From an uncultured Clostridia bacterium (GTDB lineage Bacteria > Bacillota > Clostridia > Christensenellales > Pumilibacteraceae), in assembly GCA_947086925.1 (NCBI GenBank), contig CAMUAL010000039.1, positions 1 to 12,479 on the forward strand: a stretch of 12,479 bases of DNA, in the 5' to 3' direction. Of this stretch, positions 5,247-12,479 are shown piece after piece. Below the pieces are notes generated by a model. The model ran no database searches. It was not told the origin of the DNA and worked only from the letters and a program-made list of their open reading frames with translations. Within the stretch, counting starts at the first letter, position 1. Each line of letters opens with the position of its first letter. The position numbers and the translations under genes were made by a program.

Positions 5247-6143
5247 TTAAATACTTTCCCCTGCAAAATCGATTATAATTTTATATATTTCCGATTTGTT
5301 GGTTTCGTTTACAAGCTCGTGGCGCGCGCCCTCTATCAGTTCGAGCCGAGGATTAAGCCCGAATTTAATATAGCGACGGTAAAGCTTTTTAACCGATTTT
5401 CCGTAATTGCCCACGCCGTCGGCGTCGCCCGATATTATTAAAAGCGGCAAATCTTTGCGTATATTTTCGCCTTTATCCTTGGCGATTTTCTTTAAGCCGC
5501 CGAAAAAGTAATAGTAAAAGCCGTTACTGCAAGTAAAGTTGCAGTGCGGGTCGAGATTGAATTTGCCCACCTCGGCGCGGTCGCGGCACAGCCAACCGTT
5601 TGTGCCGTCTTTTATTTTTTTGTCGTACTTTACAAAAGTCTGCGCGGCGAAGAAGTTGCCTTTTTCGTCTTTTTTGCCTTTTTTCATTTTGCCTTTGGCA
5701 AGTTTATACCCGAGATTGAGCATAAAGCCTTGCATTGCCGCCGAGCCCATAAGAACACACCCGCTTATGTCGCTTGTGCCGAGCGTAAGATACCTTTGCG
5801 TTAGAAACGAGCCGTAACTGTGTCCCATTATTATAACGGGCAGATTGTAACGCTTTATAAGCAGCTTTGTGATTCCCTTTTCGTCGGCAACCGTGTTTTC
5901 GAACAAGTCACCCTCGCCCGCAAGTCCGAGAGCGTCGGGGTCGGTGTCGCCGTGTGCGCGGTGGTCGTCGCCCGCAACAATGTAACCCTGCGAATTGAGA
6001 TACTCGGCAAATTCGTTGTAGCGGCTTACGTGTTCCGCCATGCCGTGAATTAGCTGAATTACGCCGCGAGCGTCAACCGCGTTATCCCAAATTTTAAGCG
6101 AAATCTCTTTGCCGTCGTGCGCCGTAAAAATTTCCGTTTTCAT
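5247..6143 (-). CDS. Alpha/beta hydrolase, monoacylglycerol lipase / serine aminopeptidase S33 type
   Basis: A 298-aa cytoplasmic serine hydrolase with no signal peptide. The family includes monoacylglycerol lipases and lysophospholipases; the true substrate is unknown. The oxyanion-hole motif HGMAEH is at 33-38, the nucleophile elbow GHSYG at 107-111 (Ser 109), a likely acid in SGDADGVG (Asp 240 or 242), and the catalytic His in GARHEL (His 275). The pattern DDHRAHGDTD near 59-68 is typical of this lipase-like family. Residues ~140-215 form a lysine-rich lid or cap region. AAGGTGA lies 7 nt before the ATG. Divergent from murG; no functional link to it is evident. Its transcript would run into the repeat mosaic, and no clear terminator follows. 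Confidence 0.88.
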   Translation of the reverse strand: MKTEIFTAHDGKEISLKIWDNAVDARGVIQLIHGMAEHVSRYNEFAEYLNSQGYIVAGDDHRAHGDTDPDALGLAGEGDLFENTVADEKGITKLLIKRYNLPVIIMGHSYGSFLTQRYLTLGTSDISGCVLMGSAAMQGFMLNLGYKLAKGKMKKGKKDEKGNFFAAQTFVKYDKKIKDGTNGWLCRDRAEVGKFNLDPHCNFTCSNGFYYYFFGGLKKIAKDKGENIRKDLPLLIISGDADGVGNYGKSVKKLYRRYIKFGLNPRLELIEGARHELVNETNKSEIYKIIIDFAGESI

Positions 6144-6188
6144 ATTCCGTCACCTTTTAATCCCTTGTTTTATTATTTTTCAAAGTTG

Positions 6189-6219
6189 GCAAACATATAA
6201 TGTACAATATTAAGTTTGC
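6189..6219. promoter_or_regulatory. Inverted repeat in the hydrolase/murG divergent region
   Basis: GCAAAC (6189-6194) and GTTTGC (6214-6219) flank a very AT-rich 19-bp centre within the 121-bp gap between the two divergent genes. The right arm adjoins the -35 of a candidate murG promoter. It may be a binding site for a shared regulator, but the arms are short and chance is possible. Confidence 0.3.
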
Positions 6220-6242
6220 ATTTTGCTTACTTGAATTATAAC
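6215..6242 (+). promoter_or_regulatory. Candidate murG promoter
   Basis: TTTGCA (6215-6220), a 16-bp spacer and TATAAC (6237-6242) would start transcription near 6249, just ahead of the AAGG ribosome site (about 6253-6256) and the ATG at 6265. The -10 is good, the -35 modest. A better-looking TATAAT at 6196-6201 has no -35 at a usual distance. Confidence 0.4.
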
Positions 6243-6264
6243 GCTTTAATATAAGGTTGTCAAT

Positions 6265-7311
6265 ATGAAAACTATAATTTTAACGGGCGGAGGAACCGCC
6301 GGACACATTGCTCCCAATCTTGCTCTACTCCCCTTTTTGAACAATTACGAAGTGCATTACTGCGGAGCCGCCGACAGCATGGAAGAAAAAATGGTTGCCG
6401 CCTGCCCGCGCGTAAAATTCCACGCGCTTCCTTGCATTAAGTTCTGCCGCTCGTTTTCACCAAAAAATCTTAAAATTCCGTTTGTTTTAAGCAGCGGAAT
6501 CAAAAAGGCGAAAAAGCTCATGCGCGAAATAAATCCCGTCGTGGTTTTCGGCAAAGGAGGTTATGCCGCACTGCCCGCCGTGCTCGCCGCAAACAAACTG
6601 CGCGTGCCGCTTATAATTCACGAATCGGATATTAGCATGGGATTAAGCAACAAACTTGCCGCCAAAAAGGCGCGCAAAGTGTGCACAAACTTTCCTTCTC
6701 TTGCAGAGAGTCTCGACAACGGTATGTTTACGGGCATGCCGATACGGCAGGAACTGTACCGCGGCAAAAAAGAAAATATAATTTTCAAGCACAATTTCCC
6801 TATAAATTCCAAACCGAACCTACTGATTTTCGGCGGAAGTCAGGGCGCGCTCGCGCTTAATAAAGCCGTAGAGGGAGCAATAAACGAGCTGTGCGCATAT
6901 TTTAACGTGCTTCATATTGCGGGCAAGCACGAGTTTGACGGCAAACACGCAAATTACAGGCGACTCGAATTTTGCGACTACATGGCGGACTGCTATGCGT
7001 GGGCAGACTACGTTGTATGCCGCGCGGGGGCGGGCACTCTTGCCGAAATCACCGCGCTGAAAATTCCCGCAATAACCGTGCCGCTTCCCAAAAGCGACAC
7101 GAGCCGAGGCGACCAACAACAAAACGCGGCGTATTACAAGTCGCTCGGAACGGTGGAAGTTCTGAATCAAGACGAACTTACGTGCGGAACTTTGGTTTCG
7201 CAGACCACCGCGCTTATACGCAAGCGCGGCGCGCTTATCGAAGCCATGAATAAAGCTCCCTGCCCCGACGGCACGCGCAAAATCGCAGAATTGCTCAACT
7301 CGTTTTTGTGA
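6265..7311 (+). CDS. murG: MurG, UDP-GlcNAc:lipid I GlcNAc transferase
   Basis: A 348-aa peripheral membrane glycosyltransferase (GT-B fold) that adds GlcNAc to lipid I to make lipid II, the last cytoplasmic step of peptidoglycan precursor synthesis. The N-terminal domain has the glycine loop TGGGTAGHIAPN (7-18), the FGKGGYAALP motif (95-104) and HESD (119-122). The C-terminal UDP-GlcNAc domain has FGGSQGA (189-195), CRAGAGTLAEI (252-262) and GDQQQNA (282-288). Length is normal for MurG. The ribosome site is weak (AAGG about 8 nt upstream). It stands apart from the usual division/cell-wall cluster: its neighbours are a hydrolase and a propeller-like protein, neither of them a cell-wall synthesis gene. 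No good intrinsic terminator follows. Confidence 0.95.
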   Translation: MKTIILTGGGTAGHIAPNLALLPFLNNYEVHYCGAADSMEEKMVAACPRVKFHALPCIKFCRSFSPKNLKIPFVLSSGIKKAKKLMREINPVVVFGKGGYAALPAVLAANKLRVPLIIHESDISMGLSNKLAAKKARKVCTNFPSLAESLDNGMFTGMPIRQELYRGKKENIIFKHNFPINSKPNLLIFGGSQGALALNKAVEGAINELCAYFNVLHIAGKHEFDGKHANYRRLEFCDYMADCYAWADYVVCRAGAGTLAEITALKIPAITVPLPKSDTSRGDQQQNAAYYKSLGTVEVLNQDELTCGTLVSQTTALIRKRGALIEAMNKAPCPDGTRKIAELLNSFL

Positions 7312-7382
7312 TACTTTCTGTGATTTATAGATAAAAAAACACTAAAAGCGGTAAAAAAGCAAAATAGTGACTAATATTGCGG

Positions 7383-7405
7383 GCGTGTACAATTAAAATG
7401 CACGC
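7383..7405. promoter_or_regulatory. Weak inverted repeat and possible -10 before the propeller-like gene
   Basis: GCGTG (7383-7387) and CACGC (7401-7405) flank TACAAT (7388-7393), a possible -10 on the plus strand; no convincing -35 is seen. It lies 18-40 bp before the ATG of the next gene, which also lacks a clear ribosome site. The signal is weak. Confidence 0.25.
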
Positions 7406-7422
7406 GGTGATATACTTACCTC

Positions 7423-8739
7423 ATGAAAACGATTCTTAATAAACGGCAAATTCAAACTGTTATGATTCTTTCGGCGGTAATATTCATACTGCTGTGCGGC
7501 GTGGCGTACACTGTTTCGAACCGCGTGTCGTCCGTCAGCGGAACGGCGGCGGACACACCGTACGTTCATTCTATTCAGCGCAAAGCGAGAGTTAGCGCGA
7601 ACGAAAATCTGTCGTGGGAAATCAACCTCGGCGGAAGCGGAAACGAACAGCCCGTTGCGGTGTTTAATCTTAACAACGAAATTTACATATTCGGCAACAC
7701 AAGTTCGTCGGATTTGGATTTTGCGGGAGTGAGCGGAAACGGTTTGCACGGATTCGGCGCAAGGCTTTCGCTTGCGGGCAGTACTTTGGAATTTACCGTA
7801 TTCGATTTTACGATAGCAAAAGCAGTGCCCACTGCCGACGGATTTGCCGTCGCGGGCAACGAAGGCAGTGTTGCGGGCATTTATCTTATTACCCGCGAAC
7901 TCGTGCTTACGGCAAAGGCGGAAATGAGTCCCGCAACCGCTCTTACGGCATGCGGTCTTTACATATACGACAACCGCTATTTTCTGTTTGCCGAATCGGT
8001 CGATACTGTAAACAAAACCTCGCTTCTCATGCACGTTTATACTGTGGGATTAAGTTTGGAGCGCGAAAGACTTTTTACTCACACCTACGGATTGCACCTT
8101 ATTGAAATGCTCCCCTACGGCAACGGATATATGCTTGCCGCCAACGCCGAATATCAGGATTACGGCTATCTTTCGCTTATACGATTCGACCTTGTGAACG
8201 CGCCCGCGTACACCGATATAAGCTTAGGCTATAAATATACCCCCACGGGTTTTGTGCCGATAAGCGGCGGATATGCCGCAGTATGCGACCGCGACGGAAA
8301 CTGCGAGCTGTTGACCGTTACCGATTCGCTCGTTAAAAACGACGTGAAATTTTTAACGGAAACGCCTAACGGCAACAAAAAATCTCTGTTTTATGCAGAC
8401 GGAATCTACGCATACTCCGGCGAAAAAATCTTTCAGATTTCCGAGAGCGGCATGCCTGTGGGAAGTCTTGACTTCGACGCTTACGAAATAGCGGACTTCG
8501 GCAGCAACGGCAACGCGGCGTTTATAGTGGGACTGTGCGAAAACAATATAAAAATTGTCGCGATAGGCAAAGAAAAAAGCGAGGTTTATTCGCTTAAAGC
8601 CTCGCACCCCGCCGCCGCAAAAATTTACGCGGGCGCAAGCGGAATCATATTTGCCGCAACTTCCGACGCCGTAACCTCCGACTGCGGATACAACTTCGGC
8701 GGCTCCGACGTTTGGGCGGGAAAATTCATAATCGAATAA
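7423..8739 (+). CDS. Membrane-anchored or secreted beta-propeller-like protein, function unknown
   Basis: A 438-aa protein with a short basic N-terminus and a hydrophobic stretch (about 12-31, VMILSAVIFILLCGVAYTV) acting as a signal peptide or membrane anchor. The Cys there is not in a proper lipobox. The rest is rich in short beta-strand-like segments. Residues ~65-123 follow a known propeller-type repeat pattern (WEINLGGSGNE, then IYIFGNTSSSDLDF, then GFGARLS), and the C-terminus repeats its second half in degenerate form (IFAATSDAVTSDCGYNFGG, then DVWAGKF). The middle repeats are hard to see. This suggests a propeller closed by matching first and last blades. No catalytic residues are recognised. 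The ATG lacks a good ribosome site; the in-frame Met 14 is no better. It follows murG on the same strand after 111 bp. It may be an extracellular binding protein, which is a guess. Confidence 0.75.
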   Translation: MKTILNKRQIQTVMILSAVIFILLCGVAYTVSNRVSSVSGTAADTPYVHSIQRKARVSANENLSWEINLGGSGNEQPVAVFNLNNEIYIFGNTSSSDLDFAGVSGNGLHGFGARLSLAGSTLEFTVFDFTIAKAVPTADGFAVAGNEGSVAGIYLITRELVLTAKAEMSPATALTACGLYIYDNRYFLFAESVDTVNKTSLLMHVYTVGLSLERERLFTHTYGLHLIEMLPYGNGYMLAANAEYQDYGYLSLIRFDLVNAPAYTDISLGYKYTPTGFVPISGGYAAVCDRDGNCELLTVTDSLVKNDVKFLTETPNGNKKSLFYADGIYAYSGEKIFQISESGMPVGSLDFDAYEIADFGSNGNAAFIVGLCENNIKIVAIGKEKSEVYSLKASHPAAAKIYAGASGIIFAATSDAVTSDCGYNFGGSDVWAGKFIIE

Positions 8740-8766
8740 CCCGCTTTTCACTGCCGAAAAGCGGGT
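8739..8766. terminator. GC-rich stem-loop between converging genes (terminator-like, no U-run)
   Basis: ACCCGCTTTTC (8739-8749) pairs perfectly with GAAAAGCGGGT (8756-8766) around a 6-nt loop. It begins at the last base of the propeller-like gene and lies 24 bp from the end of the converging 69-aa gene. Neither strand has a real T-run after the stem, so it may protect or terminate transcripts only weakly, or work with a factor. Confidence 0.6.
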
Positions 8767-8790
8767 CGCCGTTTGATTGTTTTTATTCTG

Positions 8791-9000
8791 TTATTTTTTC
8801 GGTGCGAGCGGGCGAAGGCGTTCTTCTTCCGCCTCTGCCATTTGTTTTAAAACCTTACTGCATTTTCTGCCGTCTACCACGGGCGGAGTGCGCCATGCGT
8901 ACGGCAATAAATCTTCGGCATCGCACACAAGGTGCGGAGAGTCGACTTTTTTTCTCAGCTCGCGGATTCTTGCCCGAGCTTTTTTGTTGTTATCCTGCAT
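8791..9000 (-). CDS. Small hypothetical protein
   Basis: A 69-aa protein I do not recognise. It is highly charged, with a basic N-terminus (KKARARIRELRKK, 6-18), two cysteines (26 and 47), a stretch LLPYAWRTPPVVDG in the middle and an acidic/basic helix EAEEERLR near the end. There is no membrane segment or signal peptide. GGGGATG lies about 8 nt before the ATG, and only 3 nt separate it from the stop of the 202-aa gene upstream, so the two are probably co-translated. The coupling and ribosome site argue that it is real despite its size. Confidence 0.65.
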   Translation of the reverse strand: MQDNNKKARARIRELRKKVDSPHLVCDAEDLLPYAWRTPPVVDGRKCSKVLKQMAEAEEERLRPLAPKK

Positions 9001-9003
9001 GGT

Positions 9004-9612
9004 CTACATCCCCGAAAATTTGTTTTTGTTTTTATTGAGTATGAACTTTAATTTGGGTATATCGTTTTTTGCCACTTTCAGCGGAGGCGTCGTTCCCCTT
9101 AGAGTGTAAAACGTATGCTTGTCGGAAGTGAGAATTACGTGCCCGCGCTCCTCGTCTATTATATAGTCGTGCACGTGATACCAATCGAGATAACGCATGC
9201 CCGAATATACTCCCCTATCGACTACCGCGCTTTTACTGCGCGCAAGCACTATCAGAAAAAATTCGGTGCAAAGCATAAGCCCGAGAACCGCGCCGAGAAC
9301 AATATTCGTCTGCCAACGCGACATTTTCATCACCTCCGCCATAAGCACGGCTTCGGGAGCTTTCGGGTCTGCCATTTGCGTTATAATATAAAACACGAAA
9401 AACGCAATTATGAATATAAATATAAAATAGTGCCACTTGAAGTTTTTCAGCTCGACAAGCGTTATCGAATTGTAAAGCTTAACCTGCCGCTTAATCTGTC
9501 GCACCGTAGCAAGTATAAGCACCGCGCCCACGCACAAACAGACCGCACCCACGAGTACGGGCAACACATACGGCTGTATGGTAATTATTATTCCGTTTGC
9601 GCCGATAAGCAT
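9004..9612 (-). CDS. Membrane protein with C-terminal PH-like (DUF5673-like) domain, function unknown
   Basis: A 202-aa protein with three likely membrane segments (about 14-36, 60-79 and 103-124) and a C-terminal soluble domain from ~125. That domain's pattern (VDRGVYSGMRYLDWYHVHDY, then HVILTSDKHTFYTL, then KLKFILNKNK) resembles small bacterial PH-like membrane-associated domains such as DUF5673; this is a resemblance, not a firm assignment. AGGACG lies about 10 nt before the ATG. It is on the same strand as purL, 81 bp after the purL stop, and is followed after 3 nt by the 69-aa gene. A link to purine synthesis is not evident; co-transcription is possible. Confidence 0.75.
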   Translation of the reverse strand: MLIGANGIIITIQPYVLPVLVGAVCLCVGAVLILATVRQIKRQVKLYNSITLVELKNFKWHYFIFIFIIAFFVFYIITQMADPKAPEAVLMAEVMKMSRWQTNIVLGAVLGLMLCTEFFLIVLARSKSAVVDRGVYSGMRYLDWYHVHDYIIDEERGHVILTSDKHTFYTLRGTTPPLKVAKNDIPKLKFILNKNKNKFSGM

Positions 9613-9693
9613 TTTGTTTACGTCCTGCTTTATTATTCGGCAGTTAGGCTTTTATTAAACCGCAACCGCCGTTTTAATACCGTGATTTAACCG
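9613..9693. other. Short gap after purL, no clear signal
   Basis: These 81 bases between the purL stop and the 202-aa gene contain only a weak imperfect hairpin and no convincing terminator or promoter on the minus strand, so read-through from purL into the two small genes is plausible. Confidence 0.4.
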
Positions 9694-12479
9694 TTATTTG
9701 AAATATTTCACGCCGCTTTCGAATATATGCATATCCGACAGTCCGGGTACGTTTTTCATAAGATTTTCACCTATGCGTTCGCTATGGCCCATTTTTCCGA
9801 ATATGCGTCCGTCGCGGCTCGTTATTCCCTCGATAGCCATAACCGAACCGTTGGGGTTAAACGGACTCGCCATTGTCGCGTTGCCGCAATCGTCGCAATA
9901 CTGAGTAGCAATCTGACCGTTTGCGATAAGCTCGCGGATTTTATCTTCGGGCGCAATGAATTTACCTTCGCCGTGACTTACCGCAACCTTGTAAACGTCG
10001 CCCGTTTTCACCGCGCCGAGCCAAGGCGAAAGAGTGCTTGCAACTCTCACGTTTACCACCGTTGAAACGTGGCGCGCTATGTTGTTGAAAGTGAGCGTGG
10101 GAGAATTTTCGTCTAATTCGCGGATTTTTCCGTCGGGCAGAAGTCCGAGTTTGACGAGTGCCTGAAACCCGTTGCATATTCCCAATATAAGACCGTCGCG
10201 CTTATACAAAAGCTCGTCGATTGCGTCGGCGATTTTTCCGTTTCGGAACGCGGCTACTATAAACTTTCCGCTTCCGTCCGGTTCGTCGCCGCCAGAGAAT
10301 CCGCCGGGGAACGCCATAAGCTGACACTTAGCTATGCACTTAGCCACTTCGTCGAGCGACTCGGTAAGTTCCTCGGGAGTGCGGTTGCGTATAACGCGTA
10401 TAACCGGTTCGGCACCCGCAAGATTAAACCGCTTTGCGGTGTCGTATTCGCAGTTCGTACCGGGGAAAACGGGTATGAATACTTTTACGTTTTTCTTCTT
10501 TTTCGCAGGAGTCGCCGCGCCTTTTCCCGTAAACGAGAGGTTTTCCGCGTTCCCTTCCGCTTTCGCGGTTGTGGGATACACCGATTCGAATGTGCCCGTA
10601 AACGCTTTTACCGCGTCGTCTACCGACACTGCCGCGCCGCCGTTAAAGGTAAATGCGCCGTCGGCGGTTTCGCCTATAAATTCTGGGTTGTAACCCACAA
10701 AATCGTCGGGACTCGAAAGCGCAACTATTATATCGCCGAGCTTCGGCAAAAACAGTTCGCGCACGTCTTTGCAATTAAATGCAAAGCCGAGTTTGTTGCC
10801 GAGCGCGCTCTTTATTACAGCCGCCGCCGCTCCGCCTTCTTCCACTACGCTAGCGAATTTCACGCGCCCGCGCGCTATTTCGCCTCCGAGAAGTTTTAAC
10901 AGTTCCACCGTGTTCGCAAAATCCGGCATGCCGAATCCGTCGCGCTTGATTGCTAAGCGATACAGCTTTTCGCCGCCAGAAAGCACGTTGTCGATTACGT
11001 ACTGCGCCTTTGTTACGCCGAGTGCGAACGAAATAAGCGTGGGAGGAACGTCGATTTTTTCAAAGCTTCCGCTCATGGAATCCTTACCGCCTATTGCGCC
11101 GAGTCCGAGTCCGAGCTGAGCCGTAAGCGCACCCAAAAGTGCCGCCGCGGGTTTGCCCCAACGGGACGGGTCGGCATTCATGCGTTCGAAAAATTCCTGC
11201 AAAGTAAGACGTATGCTTCCGAGCGGCGCGCCTGCGCAAACCGCTTTTATTGCGCTGAGAAGCACCGAGTAAACCGCACCCGTAAACGGCGATTCGCTCA
11301 TAAGGTTCGGATTGAATCCGTAAGCGCACACCGTTGCGGTGTCGGTAATTCCGCTTGCGGGCAAAAGCGCCGCCATTGCTATCGAAGGCGTAAGCTGATA
11401 CTTTCCTCCGAAAGGCATAATAACCGTGCCCGCGCCTATCGTGGAATCGAATGTTTCGCCGAGTCCTTTTTGCGAGCACACGTTAAGCTGTGAAAGCGTG
11501 TTTACAACCGCTTCTTGCATGTCGCCTTTTTTTACAGCCGATTCGATTTCTTTATTCAAGGTGTCGAAGAATTTAACCTTATCCTCTTTAATTACCGCAT
11601 CGGTGTGTTGACGCACGCCGTTGCTGTCAAGGAATTTACGCGGCAAATCCACAACCAAGTTTTTGTTGTAATACATGCGCATGCGGCTGAGGTCGGTCAC
11701 GGTTGCCACGCGCGTTGCCGATAAGTTTTCGGCGGCGCACAGTTCAATCATTTTTTTGCAGTCGCCTGCCTTTACGACAACCGCCATGCGCTCCTGACTT
11801 TCGCTTATCGCAAGTTCGGTCGCGTTGAGCCCGAAATACTTTTTGGGCACGGCGTCTAAATCTATATCGAGTCCGGGGCTCAGTTCGCCTATCGCCACCG
11901 AAACGCCGCCCGCGCCGAAGTCGTTGCAACGCTTGATAAGTCGCGTTACTTCCGCATTTCTGAAAAGTCGCTGAATTTTTCGCTCGGTAAGCGGATTGCC
12001 CTTCTGCACCTCCGCGCCGCAAGTATCGAGGCTTTTTGAGGTGTGCGCCTTGCTCGAACCGGTTGCTCCGCCGCAACCGTCGCGCCCGGTAGCTCCTCCT
12101 ATAAGTAATACTATGTCCCCTTTTTCGGGTACCGAACGCACCACGTTTTCGGCGGGCGCCGCGCCCACTACAAAGCCGGTTTCGAGCCGCTTTGCCACAT
12201 ATCCCGAATGGTAAACTTCGTGCACGCCGCCCGTTGCGAGTCCTATTTGATTGCCGTAACTGCTGAATCCCGCCGCCGCCGTTTTGGAAATGACGCGCTG
12301 AGGGAGTTTGCCTTTAAGCGTCTTTTCGTAAGGCTCGGTTATGTCCGCCGCGCCCGTTACGCGCATTGCCTGATAAACGTACACACGTCCCGAAAGCGGG
12401 TCGCGTATAGCTCCGCCGAGGCACGTTGCCGCGCCGCCGAACGGCTCTATTTCGGTGGGATGGTTGTGAGTTTCGTTTT
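9694..12479 (-). CDS. purL: Phosphoribosylformylglycinamidine synthase PurL, long fused form (5' end beyond window)
   Basis: Fourth step of purine synthesis: FGAR plus glutamine plus ATP gives FGAM. The frame is open to the window edge, so about 927 residues are visible and the start lies outside; long-form clostridial PurL is around 1,240 aa, so roughly 310 residues are missing. The first visible residues read ETHNHPTEIEPFGG, the hallmark of the synthase domain, ahead of an internal GTG at 12384 that should not be taken as the start. Other synthase signs are TGRDGCGGATGSS and LGAIGGKDSMSGSF. After a lysine-rich linker (PAKKKKNVKV) comes a class I glutaminase domain: FPGTNCEYD, FPGGFSGGDEP, GICNGFQ with catalytic Cys at codon 10174-10176, and VSHGEGKF. 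The single-chain form means no separate PurQ is needed. Likely regulated from beyond the right edge. Confidence 0.96.
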   Translation of the reverse strand, partial: NETHNHPTEIEPFGGAATCLGGAIRDPLSGRVYVYQAMRVTGAADITEPYEKTLKGKLPQRVISKTAAAGFSSYGNQIGLATGGVHEVYHSGYVAKRLETGFVVGAAPAENVVRSVPEKGDIVLLIGGATGRDGCGGATGSSKAHTSKSLDTCGAEVQKGNPLTERKIQRLFRNAEVTRLIKRCNDFGAGGVSVAIGELSPGLDIDLDAVPKKYFGLNATELAISESQERMAVVVKAGDCKKMIELCAAENLSATRVATVTDLSRMRMYYNKNLVVDLPRKFLDSNGVRQHTDAVIKEDKVKFFDTLNKEIESAVKKGDMQEAVVNTLSQLNVCSQKGLGETFDSTIGAGTVIMPFGGKYQLTPSIAMAALLPASGITDTATVCAYGFNPNLMSESPFTGAVYSVLLSAIKAVCAGAPLGSIRLTLQEFFERMNADPSRWGKPAAALLGALTAQLGLGLGAIGGKDSMSGSFEKIDVPPTLISFALGVTKAQYVIDNVLSGGEKLYRLAIKRDGFGMPDFANTVELLKLLGGEIARGRVKFASVVEEGGAAAAVIKSALGNKLGFAFNCKDVRELFLPKLGDIIVALSSPDDFVGYNPEFIGETADGAFTFNGGAAVSVDDAVKAFTGTFESVYPTTAKAEGNAENLSFTGKGAATPAKKKKNVKVFIPVFPGTNCEYDTAKRFNLAGAEPVIRVIRNRTPEELTESLDEVAKCIAKCQLMAFPGGFSGGDEPDGSGKFIVAAFRNGKIADAIDELLYKRDGLILGICNGFQALVKLGLLPDGKIRELDENSPTLTFNNIARHVSTVVNVRVASTLSPWLGAVKTGDVYKVAVSHGEGKFIAPEDKIRELIANGQIATQYCDDCGNATMASPFNPNGSVMAIEGITSRDGRIFGKMGHSERIGENLMKNVPGLSDMHIFESGVKYFK

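Noticed and set aside
7393..8034. Leftward 213-codon frame opposite the propeller-like gene
   Set aside because: Arg/Lys/Cys-rich antisense frame without recognisable motif; the sense frame has a signal anchor and repeats.
9115..9690. Rightward 191-codon frame opposite the 202-aa membrane gene
   Set aside because: Its composition is rich in His, Tyr and Arg with no domain pattern, as expected from the antisense of a membrane protein; no ribosome site.
12370..12384. GTG at 12384 as the start of purL
   Set aside because: The frame stays open to the window edge and the upstream codons encode the conserved ETHNHP...GG motif, so the gene is cut by the edge, not started here.

Overview
The window suggests a chromosomal segment of a Gram-positive, Clostridia-like Firmicute, possibly an uncultured gut lineage. 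The evidence is a 16S rRNA 5' end of bacterial (Firmicutes-like) type at the left edge, strong GGAGG-type ribosome binding sites, a long fused PurL with a C-terminal glutaminase domain (the form common in Clostridia), a CadC/SmtB-type metal regulator and MurG. Placement below class is a guess.

Left edge to about 2.1 kb: the first ~52 nt of a 16S rRNA gene read leftward from a near-consensus promoter (-35 at 265-270, -10 at 242-247). Upstream of it, on the same strand, is a 477-aa membrane protein with an internal duplication. It is divergent from a 68-aa Cro/CI-type repressor, and the gap between the two holds a pair of matching palindromes 30 bp apart, probably autoregulatory operators. A strong terminator follows the repressor gene.

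2.1-5.0 kb: a leftward heavy-metal efflux locus. A consensus promoter with an ArsR-family operator directly downstream drives an ArsR/SmtB sensor. A repeat-bearing 247-bp gap follows, then a free-standing 72-aa metal-binding (HMA) protein and a Zn/Cd/Pb P1B-ATPase that lacks its own HMA domain. The last two genes overlap by 4 bp. The likely logic is that metal binding releases the sensor, the HMA protein handles the ion, and the ATPase exports it.

5.0-5.25 kb: a non-coding mosaic of dispersed-repeat arms around a 30-bp tandem repeat. A half-copy of the same element sits between the ArsR gene and the HMA gene.

5.25-8.8 kb: a leftward alpha/beta hydrolase of the monoacylglycerol-lipase/S33 type diverges from murG (lipid II synthesis). 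A rightward membrane-anchored, propeller-like protein of unknown role follows.

8.8 kb to right edge: a leftward set made of purL (cut by the window edge, reading frame open to the last base), a 202-aa membrane protein and a 69-aa hypothetical protein. A GC-rich stem-loop lies where the two transcription directions converge.

Most of the window is ordinary housekeeping and metal-resistance content. I do not see a clearly new multi-gene system. The items most worth a second look are the twin-operator/duplicated-membrane-protein pair, the mosaic repeat element, and the architecture of the metal locus.
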